From the NCBI GenBank assembly GCA_019752375.1, contig JAIEMG010000093.1, positions 1 to 42,786 of the forward strand: 42,786 bases of DNA. Reading direction: 5' to 3'. Below, one piece after another: positions 7,541-17,078 of the stretch. Within the stretch, counting starts at the first letter, position 1. Every line of letters begins with the position of its first letter. The position numbers and the translations under genes are program-made. A model generated the notes under the pieces. That model worked only from the letters and a program-made list of their open reading frames with translations. It did not search any database and was not told the DNA's origin. Source of the DNA: Gemmataceae bacterium (GTDB taxonomy: Bacteria; Planctomycetota; Planctomycetia; Gemmatales; Gemmataceae).

Positions 7541-8212
7541 ATGATCCGTCCGCTGCTGTCTGCAATTGTGCTGCCGTCTTTAACGATAATCCTCGCCGCA
7601 CTTGCGTCGCCCGTGCCCGCTGACGACAAGAAGGATGACGAAAAGGACTGGGTCGTGCTCTTTAACGGCAAGGACCTTACGGGCTGGAAGACCCACCCCG
7701 ACGACAAGGCCGAGTGGAAGGTCGAAGAAGGAGCCATCGTCGGGCGCGGGAAGGCAGGCCACCTGTTCAGCGAGAAGGGCGATTACGAGAACTTTCACTT
7801 CAAGATCGAAGCGAAGATCAATGACAAGGGTAACAGTGGACAGTACTTTCGCGCGAAGTTCGGCAAGGCGTTTCCCGCCGGCTACGAAGCCCAGGTCAAC
7901 GCCACCCACGGCGACCCGATCAAGACTGGAAGTCTCTATCCCGCGTTCAATCCCCAGCTGACGCCGGAGGAGAAGGCAAAACTCCTGATCAAGGAAGCTC
8001 CGCACAAGCCCGACGAATGGTTCACCCAGGAAGTGATTGCCAACGGCAACCACATCATCATCAAGGTCAACGGCAAGGAGACCGTGAACTTCAAGGACGA
8101 GAAGAACACGTTCACCAAGGGGCATTTTGCCATCCAGCAGCACGACCCTGGTTCCGTCGTCCACGTGCGGAAGGCGCTGGTCAAGGAGTTGCCCGCCAGC
8201 AAGAAAGAGTAG
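7541..8212 (+). CDS. Secreted DUF1080 (3-keto-disaccharide hydrolase-like) protein
   Basis: 223 residues. ATG 7541 follows GGCAGGAGA. Residues 1-27 are a signal peptide ending in VPA. The DUF1080 domain fills the rest, with WVVLFNGKDLTGWK near residue 37, an AEWKVEEGAIVGRG strand, and an NSGQYFRAKF segment. The fold is a concanavalin-like beta sandwich. Family members in planctomycetes are usually exported and some act on 3-keto-glycosides. Catalysis by this member is unproven. A terminator follows, so it appears monocistronic. Confidence 0.9.
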   Translation: MIRPLLSAIVLPSLTIILAALASPVPADDKKDDEKDWVVLFNGKDLTGWKTHPDDKAEWKVEEGAIVGRGKAGHLFSEKGDYENFHFKIEAKINDKGNSGQYFRAKFGKAFPAGYEAQVNATHGDPIKTGSLYPAFNPQLTPEEKAKLLIKEAPHKPDEWFTQEVIANGNHIIIKVNGKETVNFKDEKNTFTKGHFAIQQHDPGSVVHVRKALVKELPASKKE

Positions 8213-8234
8213 TTCCACGCCTCGAAATGGCGTC

Positions 8235-8275
8235 CCGGCTCGCGAACCGCTTGTGGTCCGCGAGCCGGTATTGTT
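8235..8275 (+). terminator. Terminator after the DUF1080 gene
   Basis: Arms 8235-8244 and 8259-8268 pair perfectly over 10 bp, with three further inner pairs. The tail is TATTGTTT. It begins 22 bases after the stop codon. Confidence 0.65.
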
Positions 8276-8448
8276 TGGCGACTGGGGATAGAGCCCAATC
8301 ATTCCCCATTGGAGTTTTGACAGACGGCTGACTAGGATAATTCCACGCCCGCTGGCCGGCAGCGCTGCCGTGCCAGGCATTACCACACCTGCACCGACCC
8401 GGTGAACGCCCTCCCGCCAACCGCCGCCCAGACCGGCAGAGGATCCCG

Positions 8449-9564
8449 ATGCCACGTGTGATCTTGATCGACCCGTCCGTCATCGGTCGCGAGATGATGC
8501 GTACGATGATTGCCGGTTCCGACTGGATCTTTCTCGTCAGCGAATCTTCCAACTACGAAACCGCCCTCCTGTCTGTCGCCGACTGCGAGGCCGAAGGCGT
8601 CGTCGTCTCGCTCGATGGCGACCCGGTTCGTGCCTTGCGCCTGGTTGGCCAGATCAAACAGCGTTATGCGACGTTGCCTATCGTCGTCACAAGCATGCAG
8701 TCCAACCTGCTCGTGCAAGCACATCGGCTCGGAGCGACCTGGCTCCTCGATTGCCCCGTGCAGCTGGACGCATTCCTGCTTGCGATGCGCAGCTTCAATT
8801 CGAGCACGAACCTGTCCTCGCCATCGGCCCGCGGAATCGCCTTCCTGTCGTCCCGTGGCGGTGCCGGGTCGACCAGCCTGGCCGTGAACGTCGGCTGCAC
8901 CCTGGCGGCGGAGCCCGGACGCCAGGTGGCGCTTGTGGACCTCGATTTGGCAATGGGAGCGGCGGAAATCGCGCTCGATATGATCCCCGAATGCCGACTG
9001 ACGGACCTGGTTGGCAGCCTGGACAAGATCGACTTGCAGCTGCTCAAACGCTTGCTGACGAAAGACCCGAGCGGGCTGGTCGTGTTGCCGCGCCCGGCGC
9101 ATCCGCGCGACGTGGAATTGATCCACACGGAGCACATTCAACGCATCCTTGGGCTGATGCGCGTCACGAATAGCCACCTCGTCTTCGATCTCAGCCGCGG
9201 CTGGACGCAGATCGACCTGGAGGCAATGCATCTGGCCGACATCATCGTCCTGGTTGCCATCCCGGAGCTATGCAGCACTCGCAACGCGGTCGTGCTGCTG
9301 GGTGAACTGAGGGAGGAAGGTTTGGGCGACAAGGTGCGCGTGGTGATGAACCGGGTCGGCGCCTACTTCGGCAGTGACAGCCTGACACTTGCCAAGATCG
9401 AGGCCGTCCTGGGGCAACCCATTTACTGGCAGATCCCCAATGACTACAAGGCAATGATGGGAGCGTGGAACGCCGGGGTGCCATTGTTGCACCACGCGCC
9501 CCGGTGCAAGGCGCAACTGAGCATCGCTGCCATGGCCAAGGACTTGTGCGTTGTACGTCGCTGA
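8449..9564 (+). CDS. CpaE/TadZ-like protein: receiver-like domain plus MinD-family ATPase
   Basis: 371 residues. AGAGGAT precedes the ATG. Residues 1-115 have a response-regulator-like fold (VILIDPS at 4-10) but no clear phospho-acceptor context (VVVSLDGDP at 51-59). Residues 127-365 are a MinD/ParA-type ATPase. The deviant P-loop is SSRGGAGSTS (134-143), where serine replaces the lysine common in MinD. CpaE/TadZ proteins often have such a change. VDLDLAMG (163-170) follows. CpaE/TadZ proteins localise Tad pilus machinery to the pole, but no other tad/cpa genes are nearby, so this copy may have another positioning role. Its stop is only 5 bp from the stop of the convergent gene. Confidence 0.8.
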   Translation: MPRVILIDPSVIGREMMRTMIAGSDWIFLVSESSNYETALLSVADCEAEGVVVSLDGDPVRALRLVGQIKQRYATLPIVVTSMQSNLLVQAHRLGATWLLDCPVQLDAFLLAMRSFNSSTNLSSPSARGIAFLSSRGGAGSTSLAVNVGCTLAAEPGRQVALVDLDLAMGAAEIALDMIPECRLTDLVGSLDKIDLQLLKRLLTKDPSGLVVLPRPAHPRDVELIHTEHIQRILGLMRVTNSHLVFDLSRGWTQIDLEAMHLADIIVLVAIPELCSTRNAVVLLGELREEGLGDKVRVVMNRVGAYFGSDSLTLAKIEAVLGQPIYWQIPNDYKAMMGAWNAGVPLLHHAPRCKAQLSIAAMAKDLCVVRR

Positions 9565-9569
9565 ATGGG

Positions 9570-12500
9570 TCATGGACGCGCCAGCGGCTTATCACCAAGC
9601 AATTCCAGGTAACGAATTGCAATGGGCCGCGACTCGAAGTTTACCGGCGGTCCGGCCGGGTTTAGCGATTTGCGGAAGTGCTTTGTCGCCGTGTCCACAT
9701 CCCCTTCCTCCAATGCGACCAGGCCGCGCAACGCTTGCAACTCACTTTCCTGGGCCAGGTTGTTCATCAGCACCTCGCGCCCCTGGAGGAAATAGAACTG
9801 CACGTTGGTCGGCATGAGGAAGAGGCGCGCGATGGACGGGGTCATGAGGTAGTCGAACGTCGCGCCTTGCAGGGCGAGTAGCAACGGCATGCCGACCGGT
9901 TTCGGTGTCGAGGCCAGGACGCTTTCCAGGGACTGTCCCGCTTGTTTGTAGTCGCCAACGGCTGCGGCCAGGATGGCCTGGTAGATGTCGTACTGGCTCG
10001 GCAAGCGGTTCTTCAGCTCCTTTTCGAGCAAGCCGAGTCGCTGACTGGAATCGCCGCGCAGTTTGTCGAGTTGCCCGGTGGTCAACAGCAAGTAGATGTA
10101 GAGGTCCGCTTCCTCCACGGTGAGCTGCTTTACGTCCTCCTGAAGCAACGTCAGCGACTCCTTGACCAGGCCGAACGGATAGAACGCACGGACCGCCTTG
10201 GTGCCGAGCGGTTGGCCGGCGGCGACCAGTGCAAAGGCGTTGCGCAGCTCCTTCACTTCCGTCTCGAAGCCCTGGAGCAGCTTGTCCAATCCTGCAAGTT
10301 CCTGATCGAAGTCCTTCCGGCTTTGACCCGGTTGTGGCCCGGCTGCTCGGTAGAGCTTGAGCGCCTCGCGAAAGTGCTCCAGCGAAAGATCGTAGTAGCC
10401 CATCTGCCAGTATGTGACGGCCAGCGCCTGGTGCGCTTCCTGGTCCGGTCGAACGGCCAGGACCTGCTGAAATGCCCAGACGAGCGTCACCTGTCGCAGC
10501 AACTGGCGCGGCGTGACATTTCGCGATACCCACGGCGATAGGTAGGGATCCACCGGCTGTCGGCGCTGGGCGATCACCTGGCGGATCTGGCCGATCTGCG
10601 GCGGAAAGATGCGCGGCGGCCCCGCCAGACGGGCCCAGTAGTTTTCTTGACTGCGCCAGAGGACGTGAATGACCTTCGCCAGGTTGGCATAACCATTCGG
10701 GTCGTCAGGATTGGCAACCAGGCCGCGCCGTGCGGCCCGCAGCGCCAGCACCGGGGCTGCCGGCGGCCCGCGGTCGCCGGTTCCCGCGTACTGGCCCGCC
10801 ATCCAATCGGAAAGCGCGCTGCCGTGGACCGTGGCGAACTCGGCAGTGAATGCGCTGGGCGTGGCGATGTAGCCGGCGCTCTGTCCCGCCATGGCGACGC
10901 ATGCGGCCAGGTTGGCATGGACCCACGCTCGCAAGCGTGCACGCTGCAGGAGCGCTGCATGGGCGTCGTAGTACAGCAAGTCCATGATTGCTTCATCGCT
11001 GTCGAGCGAACGCGGCGCGGGCGCACGCCAGAAGCCCTGCCACCAGTCCCAGCGCTCCGGGGTTCGGCCAGGTCCTTCGCCGGGCGCTCGTTCGGCGCCT
11101 GCATCGAAAGCGCGGGGAACGAGATTCAATTCAAGCTTGGCCAGGGGATCGGTGGGCGTCGTGGCTGGATCGCGCCAGCCAAAGATGGTGGTGCGGCCGT
11201 CCATATAGAGTGTCGTCCACTCTTGCGGATTGGTCATCAGGAGCCGCGCGGTCCCCATCAAGTCGGGGCCGCTGAGAATCACGTGATCGATGCCCCGATC
11301 GCGAAAGACCCGGTGCCAGAGCGGCTCGGCGTTGGGGTCGCGCGGCGTCTTGTCCTCGCCGCGCAGCACCCGACGGACCGCGAGGTAGTCCGGCAACGCT
11401 TCCGAGAACAGCCCATAGCGAAAGTCGAAGAAGCTCTTTTCCTCGGGACAGAACCAGGCGCAGTAATTCGCCATGTCCGGGTTGATGTTGAACCCGCGCG
11501 ATTGCGGTGATAGGGAACCGTTCGCCCGCCATTGTCGAAGTTGTTCCGCCGCCTTCTTCAGCGACGGCTCGGCGACCACGTTCCATGCGGCGCGCCGGGC
11601 CAGCACGGGGTTGTTGGCATCCGGTTGCAGCCAGCCTGGCCACGAGGTGACAATCAGTGCGACCATCGCCAGCACGGTCAAGAACCTCCCGGAAAGCGAC
11701 CAGAAACGCGCCCGGTCGCTGACCGGCAATGCAATCCCAAAGTGTCGCGCGGCACAGTCCTGTAAGTTCAGCGCGGTAATCGGCCCCGCGACGATGGCGA
11801 AGAACGGTATCAGCCGCACATTACTGGCGCTGAGCAAGGCAAACGCCAACCACATCACAAAACGCCAGACGCGCAGCCCTCCGGCATTCAGCATGAACGA
11901 GAATGATCCCAGCAAAAGCAGCATCCAGAACGACCAGCCCGCGACGTTGCCGCCCAGGTTGACCGACGTGTAGTACTCATTTTGAAACGGCGTGTAGAAG
12001 AACGGCTTGAAACCGCCCACATCCTTCAGGGTGGCGAATTGCAGGCTAGGAAATAGTTCCGGCGGCAGCGCGAAGACGTGGAAATGGTGCGGATTCAAGC
12101 AACAAGCCGCCACGCCCAGCGCCAGCACCATGGCCAGCCGACGCATTTCGGCGGGATCCGGAACGTCTTGCCCCGTTGTCACCGGCCTGAACTTCTGCTG
12201 AAGCCACGTGCCGAACAGGTGAAGCGCAACCATCGTCGGGCCAAGCACGAACCAGGTGTCCAGGTTGGACCAGAGCAGGAACAAGAATGGCAGTACGTAG
12301 AGCCGCGCCGGCGCCGATGTGAACAGGACGCGCCAGCCGCGGATCTCAGCGGTCTGCTGACGCTTGCCTTCGCGCGCCAGGATGTACAGCGTGAGTCCGA
12401 CAAACAGATACGAGACACACAGCGGTTGCAGAAGCAACCGCGGGCTCATCGTCAGGATCGCCAGTGCAGTGCAAACCGCTGGTACCCAGACGCTCTGTTC

Positions 12501-12995
12501 GCGTCGCCGAATTGCCAGCAGCACCCACGCCAGTACCGTGACGAGCATGGCCTTCAGACCGATGAGCACAGCGCCGCCCAGCAGGGTCTCGGCGCCTCCG
12601 GAGAGCCGTGCCAAGTTGTAGAAAATCAGGTCGTACAGCCAATTATGGTTGGTCCAGTAAACATTGCTGGTCGTGTGGGCGAACGGATCGACGCCGAAGG
12701 TGTACTCGCCGTGGGCCAGCGCGCGCCCCGTGGCCAGGTGCATCCAGAGGTCGCTATTGCGCGCTGCAAACGACGCCACCAGGAACGCGAACACGAGGAC
12801 GAGCAGGACCAGGACGCGATCAAGGCACGCCATCTCGGCGGCCACGCGTGCGGGTGTGAGACGCTTCTTGCCGGGGACGGCTGATTTACTTGTCCCGGGG
12901 GCCGACGGCAGCGTGGAGAAGGGGGACTCCTGAATCGCGTCCGAGCTGGCAGCAGCGGGGGCGTCGGGCGCGGGCGCCGGGTCTTGATCGGCCAT
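9570..12995 (-). CDS. Large multi-pass membrane protein with C-terminal TPR-like region
   Basis: 1141 residues from ATG 12995. The upstream extension to 13121 is rejected because it translates a palindromic repeat. The first 55 residues are Pro/Ala/Ser-rich and cytosolic-looking. Roughly ten hydrophobic segments lie between residues 60 and 480, the first at 60-78. The loop after it has DLWMHLATGRAL (82-93), then a WTNHNWLYDL segment. Such acidic Asp-rich first loops are seen in GT-C-type membrane glycosyltransferases, so that fold is a possibility only. From about residue 700 helical repeats resemble TPRs, for example EAHQALAVTYWQMGYYDLSL. No known catalytic motif can be assigned with confidence. 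Confidence 0.75.
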   Translation of the reverse strand: MADQDPAPAPDAPAAASSDAIQESPFSTLPSAPGTSKSAVPGKKRLTPARVAAEMACLDRVLVLLVLVFAFLVASFAARNSDLWMHLATGRALAHGEYTFGVDPFAHTTSNVYWTNHNWLYDLIFYNLARLSGGAETLLGGAVLIGLKAMLVTVLAWVLLAIRRREQSVWVPAVCTALAILTMSPRLLLQPLCVSYLFVGLTLYILAREGKRQQTAEIRGWRVLFTSAPARLYVLPFLFLLWSNLDTWFVLGPTMVALHLFGTWLQQKFRPVTTGQDVPDPAEMRRLAMVLALGVAACCLNPHHFHVFALPPELFPSLQFATLKDVGGFKPFFYTPFQNEYYTSVNLGGNVAGWSFWMLLLLGSFSFMLNAGGLRVWRFVMWLAFALLSASNVRLIPFFAIVAGPITALNLQDCAARHFGIALPVSDRARFWSLSGRFLTVLAMVALIVTSWPGWLQPDANNPVLARRAAWNVVAEPSLKKAAEQLRQWRANGSLSPQSRGFNINPDMANYCAWFCPEEKSFFDFRYGLFSEALPDYLAVRRVLRGEDKTPRDPNAEPLWHRVFRDRGIDHVILSGPDLMGTARLLMTNPQEWTTLYMDGRTTIFGWRDPATTPTDPLAKLELNLVPRAFDAGAERAPGEGPGRTPERWDWWQGFWRAPAPRSLDSDEAIMDLLYYDAHAALLQRARLRAWVHANLAACVAMAGQSAGYIATPSAFTAEFATVHGSALSDWMAGQYAGTGDRGPPAAPVLALRAARRGLVANPDDPNGYANLAKVIHVLWRSQENYWARLAGPPRIFPPQIGQIRQVIAQRRQPVDPYLSPWVSRNVTPRQLLRQVTLVWAFQQVLAVRPDQEAHQALAVTYWQMGYYDLSLEHFREALKLYRAAGPQPGQSRKDFDQELAGLDKLLQGFETEVKELRNAFALVAAGQPLGTKAVRAFYPFGLVKESLTLLQEDVKQLTVEEADLYIYLLLTTGQLDKLRGDSSQRLGLLEKELKNRLPSQYDIYQAILAAAVGDYKQAGQSLESVLASTPKPVGMPLLLALQGATFDYLMTPSIARLFLMPTNVQFYFLQGREVLMNNLAQESELQALRGLVALEEGDVDTATKHFRKSLNPAGPPVNFESRPIAIRYLELLGDKPLARP

Positions 12996-13044
12996 GATGG
13001 GTCTGTCCTGGAACGTCGTTCGGTGAGCGACAGGAGACCTTGCA

Positions 13045-13105
13045 CCCACAGCAACCCGACGCGCCAGCGAGGGGCTCCCTCGCTGGCGCGTCGGGTTGCT
13101 GTGGG
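13045..13105. repeat. Perfect 29-bp inverted repeat (3-nt loop)
   Basis: 13045-13073 is the exact reverse complement of 13077-13105, leaving GCT as loop. It starts CCCACAGCAACCCGAC. It sits between two divergent genes, so it is not placed as a terminator. It probably belongs to a dispersed intergenic palindrome family. Confidence 0.9.
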
Positions 13106-13289
13106 ATTTCAGACTGCCCATCGCATTATCGCCTTCACGGTAGAGGTTGGGGCAAGGCTGGTCAAGTGCGCGGAGTTGCGGCTAAACGCTATTCCAAAAT
13201 TCCTACGAAATGGGTCTTATCGCCGGCAAGTGTCGGCTGCGCCGTGACGACGGAGCAGATCAGCACCGCACATCATCCAGGTTGCCGGT

Positions 13290-16200
13290 ATGGCCGAAGT
13301 GCCTCCAAGTTCACCGCCTCCATCGCTTCCCGCTGCCTACGCGGACGGACTGCCCACGGTCCGTGTCGAACTTCGGCATGGCACGGCCAAACCCGTCGGT
13401 CATGAGGTTGGCGACGTGAGCTTCCTCATCGGCACGGTGCCCGGCTGCGACCTGCGGTTGCCCGGCGCCAACCTGCCTCCCGTCGTTTGCCTGGTCTCCC
13501 GAGAGCCCGAAGCCGTATTCCTGCGCAAGCTGGCGCCGACTCAGGCCGTGCTCGTGAATGGACGATCGGTCTCCACCGCCCCGCTTCGGCCCGGAGACCG
13601 TGTGACTATCGGTGCTGTCGAGTTGCTGTTTCAAATTGAAGTGCCGGCGACCGAAGCCAAGGCATCGGTCCAGGAACGGACAGTTCCAAAGCAGGAGCTC
13701 GCAAACCCCTCGGCACAGGAGGCCAAGCAGAAGCTGTTGGATGAGCAAACGCGCGAACTAGAGACCGATCGTGTGATCTGGTATCGCCGTCGCGAGGAGA
13801 TCGAGCAGGAGTGCCGGCAACTGCAGGAATCCTCCTCCCAGCTGAATCGACAGGTCCAGGAACGCGAGCGGACGCTGGGTGCCGCCCGCGTCGATCTCGA
13901 GCAGCGCGAGGAAGCGGTCGAGGCGGAGCGCGAGCGGCTGGCGCAAAAGGAACGCGACCTGAAGGCGCTCGCCGAGCAAAAGCAGGAAATGGACGGCGTA
14001 CGTGAGGAGCTGACCATCATTCGGCAGCGGCTCTACGACCGCTACCGCGAACGTCGCGACCGACTGGCCGGATTACAGGAGGCAATCAACGTCGCGGCCC
14101 GACGCGTTCAGGAACGCAAGCGCGCCGTCGACGCCGAGGTAGTGCAAGCAGCCGCGCTGCGCGCCGAACTCGATGCCCGCGCCCGGGAACTGCATGCCGA
14201 ATCCGAGGAGCTGGCTTGTACTCGCTTGAAATTTGACGAGCAGCAGCGTCAGGTCACCGAAGCACTTCAGGTCCGCGAGAACGACCTGCGCCAAGGCCGT
14301 GCGGAGCAGGATTCGCGCGAGGCACGCCTGAACGAAGGGCGCAAAATGCTGGAAAAGGCCCAAGCCCAGCATCAAGCGGACCTGTTGCGACTGGATCGGC
14401 GCGATGCCGCACTGGAGCAGCGACAAAAGCAGCTCGAAACGCGAGCCCAGGAAGTCGATCATCGCTACGAGCAACTCCAGCGCGATACCCGCGACCTCGA
14501 GGACCAGGCCCGCAAGCTGGATGACTGGCACGTCAAGCTTGCCGCGGATGCCGAGCAGATCACCCGCCAGCAGCAAGGCCTGGAACCGCAGCGCCAGGAC
14601 CTGAACCAGCGAGCCGCCACACTCGAAGGCCAGCAGGCGATGCTTGCTACGTTGCGCTCGCGACTGGAACGCATGCGCGAAGAGGTGCGCCGCGAGGGAC
14701 AACTGCTCGCCGAACAGCGGGCCCGGCAGGAAGCGACCGAGATCGATTTGCAGGAGCGCCTGCAAGAAGTGCAGCGAATTCGCACGGAGATCGACAGCGA
14801 ACGGCAACTGCACGAGCAGGAACGGCAGCGCTACGCGGAGCGCGGCGCGGTCATGGAGTCGGCCGTCGCCCGGATGCGCCAGGTGCAGGAGACTCTTGCC
14901 ACGGAGGAAGCCACCCTGCGGACGCGGGCCGAAGAGCTGGACGCGCGGGCCACGGAGCAGGCCCAACAGGCTGCCTTGCTCCAGGCGCGGGCGACGCAAG
15001 TCGCGGACATGCAGCAGCGCGTCGAGGCGGATCGCCAAGCGCTGCGCGAGCGCGAAAAGGCGCTCGCCCAGGCCGAGCAGGCGCGCGAGGCACTCCAGGC
15101 ACAGCTGCACCGGCGTTCGGAGGAACTCGCCGCTCGTCAACGCGCGTTGCAGGAACAAGCCAAGAAGCAAGAGGAAGCCGTGGCAGGCTTCGGATCGCAG
15201 CTGGCTGATGTAAACGCGCGCCGCGCCGAGGTGGAGCGTCAGCGCCAGCAGATCGAGGAACAGGTCGCTGCCCGCCTTCGAGACGTAGACCTTCGCCAGG
15301 CGGACTTGCAGGCGTGGGAGCGGCGATTGGAAGCCTCGCAAGAGAAGCTGCGCGAAACCGGCAGAGGCGTGGCGGCGGAACGCAAGGCCATCGGCGAAGC
15401 TCGCGTCACCAGTGTCGCCCAGCAACAGGTGATGGAAGCTTCATTGCAACGCGCCCGTGCGGAGCTGGCCGTCAGCCGTCAGGAAGCGGTGCAGTTGCAA
15501 CAGCAATTGCCGGAACTGGAGCTGCGCACGCGCGAGGCGCTGGACCGCCTCACCCAGGCACGCGAACGGATGCGCGAGCACGTTGCCGAGCTGCATTCCT
15601 ACGCGCGCCAGTCGCACGACGACCTGGAATCCTTGCGAGTGCAGGTGCAGATCGAGGCCGATCAGGCTCGGCAGCAAAATATCGTCCTGCATCGGGCGCG
15701 CGAGGAGCACCGGCTCTCGGTCACGGCCTTTCGCCAGCAGATCATCGATTGGCAGGGGCAGATCGCCGAGATGCGCCGCACGCTGGCCCATGGCGAAACT
15801 CGCCTCGAACGCCGGCAGGCTCAGGTGGACGAGAAAGCCCGGCAGATCGACGTCACTTCGGCACGGTTGGCGGAGCAGGCCCAGCAGTTGCAAGAGGAGC
15901 ATCGCCAGGTTGCGCTCAAGCGCGCCGAAATGGAGAAGCACCTGGCGGACATGCGCGAATGGTATCGCCGCAAGCTGCGTGAGTTGGCCATCGGCAAGGA
16001 CTCGGCACCGCCACTGGCACCTCGGCCGCTCATCGAGGTACCCGCCGCGGAGGATGTCGTCGGCCAGCCACGCGACATCTTGGCGTTGACCGGCGACGTC
16101 GAGCCCGGCGATCGCAAACTCGGCGACCTGCTCCGTTCGCTGGAGCTGGTCGATGGCGACACGCTCAATGCGCTTTTGGTGGAGACGCGTCGTCAGCGCC

Positions 16201-17078
16201 GATCTCTGCGGCAGGTTCTTCTCGCCGGCAACTACCTGACGCTCTATCAGCTTGCACTGATCGAGGCGGGGAACCTCGATGCACTTGTCCTGGGGCCCAC
16301 GCGCGTGGTCGATCGGCTGCGTTCGACGGCGCGGGAAGCGGTGTATCGTGTTTTCGATCCGCGCCGCGGCAAGGAAGCGCTGCTTCGCCATCTTTCCGAG
16401 GCGGAAGTCGAAGACGCGGTACGCCCGGACGAGTTCCGCCAGCGTTTCGCCGCCGCCGCGGCGGTGCAGCATCCCCACCTGGTCGCCACGCTCGAGGTGC
16501 TGGAGATCGCCGGCCGTCCAGCAGTGCTGCAGGAATGGCTCGCCGGGCTGCCGTCGGGCGACTGGCCGGTGCTAACGGCAGTGCCGGGAGTCTGGTATCG
16601 CCTGCTCGGCCAGGCAGCCCTTGGCTTGCACACCGCACATGACGCCGGGTTGATCCACGGCCACCTGCGTGCCGACCACGTCGTATTGACCGGCGATGGC
16701 GTGGTGAAACTGTGCGGCTTCGGCGAACCGCCGTGGCTGACGGAGCCAACGGTAGGTGAGGAAGCCTCCCAGCCAGTCGTGTTCACCGATGATGCCGCCG
16801 GCGACCTGGCCGCACTCGGCGCGATTGCCGCCGAATGGGCATCTGCCGCGCGCCGAAAGGGGGCGAAGGGCAAGGCGATGCCCGAGTCGTTGCAGGCCAT
16901 CCTGCATCGATTGAGCCCGGATGCCGGGGACCAGCGATTCAACAGTGTTGCCTCGCTGCTCGAAGCGCTCGATCCTGCCGGCGCCGACATACCGCCCAAT
17001 GCGGAAGCATGGGACCGCCTGGTGCGCCACGTCCGCGAGCACGGTCCGGCCGACGTCAGCATGCGCAAGAGTGCGTGA
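13290..17078 (+). CDS. Degenerate FHA / giant coiled coil / pseudokinase protein
   Basis: 1262 residues. Residues 20-120 resemble an FHA domain, but key ligand residues are altered: the GR motif reads GT (48-49) and the S-x-x-H region reads LPPVV, while VNG (89-91) remains. About residues 130-900 form one very long E/Q/R/A-rich coiled coil. Residues about 940-1000 form a helical linker. From 1001 the sequence follows a Ser/Thr kinase: the VYRVFDPRRG strand, the VQHPHLV helix, LHTAHDAGLIHGHLRADHVVL, then KLCGFG. The catalytic residues are lost: HRD is HGH (1123-1125), the loop Asn is His1130, and DFG is GFG (1143-1145). It is therefore a predicted pseudokinase and probably a scaffold. The start ATG has only a weak CAGG site. 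The smaller FHA protein at 3196 shares the FHA/coil plan. Confidence 0.8.
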   Translation: MAEVPPSSPPPSLPAAYADGLPTVRVELRHGTAKPVGHEVGDVSFLIGTVPGCDLRLPGANLPPVVCLVSREPEAVFLRKLAPTQAVLVNGRSVSTAPLRPGDRVTIGAVELLFQIEVPATEAKASVQERTVPKQELANPSAQEAKQKLLDEQTRELETDRVIWYRRREEIEQECRQLQESSSQLNRQVQERERTLGAARVDLEQREEAVEAERERLAQKERDLKALAEQKQEMDGVREELTIIRQRLYDRYRERRDRLAGLQEAINVAARRVQERKRAVDAEVVQAAALRAELDARARELHAESEELACTRLKFDEQQRQVTEALQVRENDLRQGRAEQDSREARLNEGRKMLEKAQAQHQADLLRLDRRDAALEQRQKQLETRAQEVDHRYEQLQRDTRDLEDQARKLDDWHVKLAADAEQITRQQQGLEPQRQDLNQRAATLEGQQAMLATLRSRLERMREEVRREGQLLAEQRARQEATEIDLQERLQEVQRIRTEIDSERQLHEQERQRYAERGAVMESAVARMRQVQETLATEEATLRTRAEELDARATEQAQQAALLQARATQVADMQQRVEADRQALREREKALAQAEQAREALQAQLHRRSEELAARQRALQEQAKKQEEAVAGFGSQLADVNARRAEVERQRQQIEEQVAARLRDVDLRQADLQAWERRLEASQEKLRETGRGVAAERKAIGEARVTSVAQQQVMEASLQRARAELAVSRQEAVQLQQQLPELELRTREALDRLTQARERMREHVAELHSYARQSHDDLESLRVQVQIEADQARQQNIVLHRAREEHRLSVTAFRQQIIDWQGQIAEMRRTLAHGETRLERRQAQVDEKARQIDVTSARLAEQAQQLQEEHRQVALKRAEMEKHLADMREWYRRKLRELAIGKDSAPPLAPRPLIEVPAAEDVVGQPRDILALTGDVEPGDRKLGDLLRSLELVDGDTLNALLVETRRQRRSLRQVLLAGNYLTLYQLALIEAGNLDALVLGPTRVVDRLRSTAREAVYRVFDPRRGKEALLRHLSEAEVEDAVRPDEFRQRFAAAAAVQHPHLVATLEVLEIAGRPAVLQEWLAGLPSGDWPVLTAVPGVWYRLLGQAALGLHTAHDAGLIHGHLRADHVVLTGDGVVKLCGFGEPPWLTEPTVGEEASQPVVFTDDAAGDLAALGAIAAEWASAARRKGAKGKAMPESLQAILHRLSPDAGDQRFNSVASLLEALDPAGADIPPNAEAWDRLVRHVREHGPADVSMRKSA

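Noticed and set aside
13022..13247. Short frames across the 13045-13105 palindrome (containing an NPTRQRG-like string)
   Set aside because: They are translations of the repeat itself, on either strand, with no ribosome site.
14073..16478. Long minus-strand frames (450 and 345 codons)
   Set aside because: Antisense shadows of the coiled-coil part of the 13290 gene. The L/R-rich composition mirrors the Q/E/R-rich sense strand.
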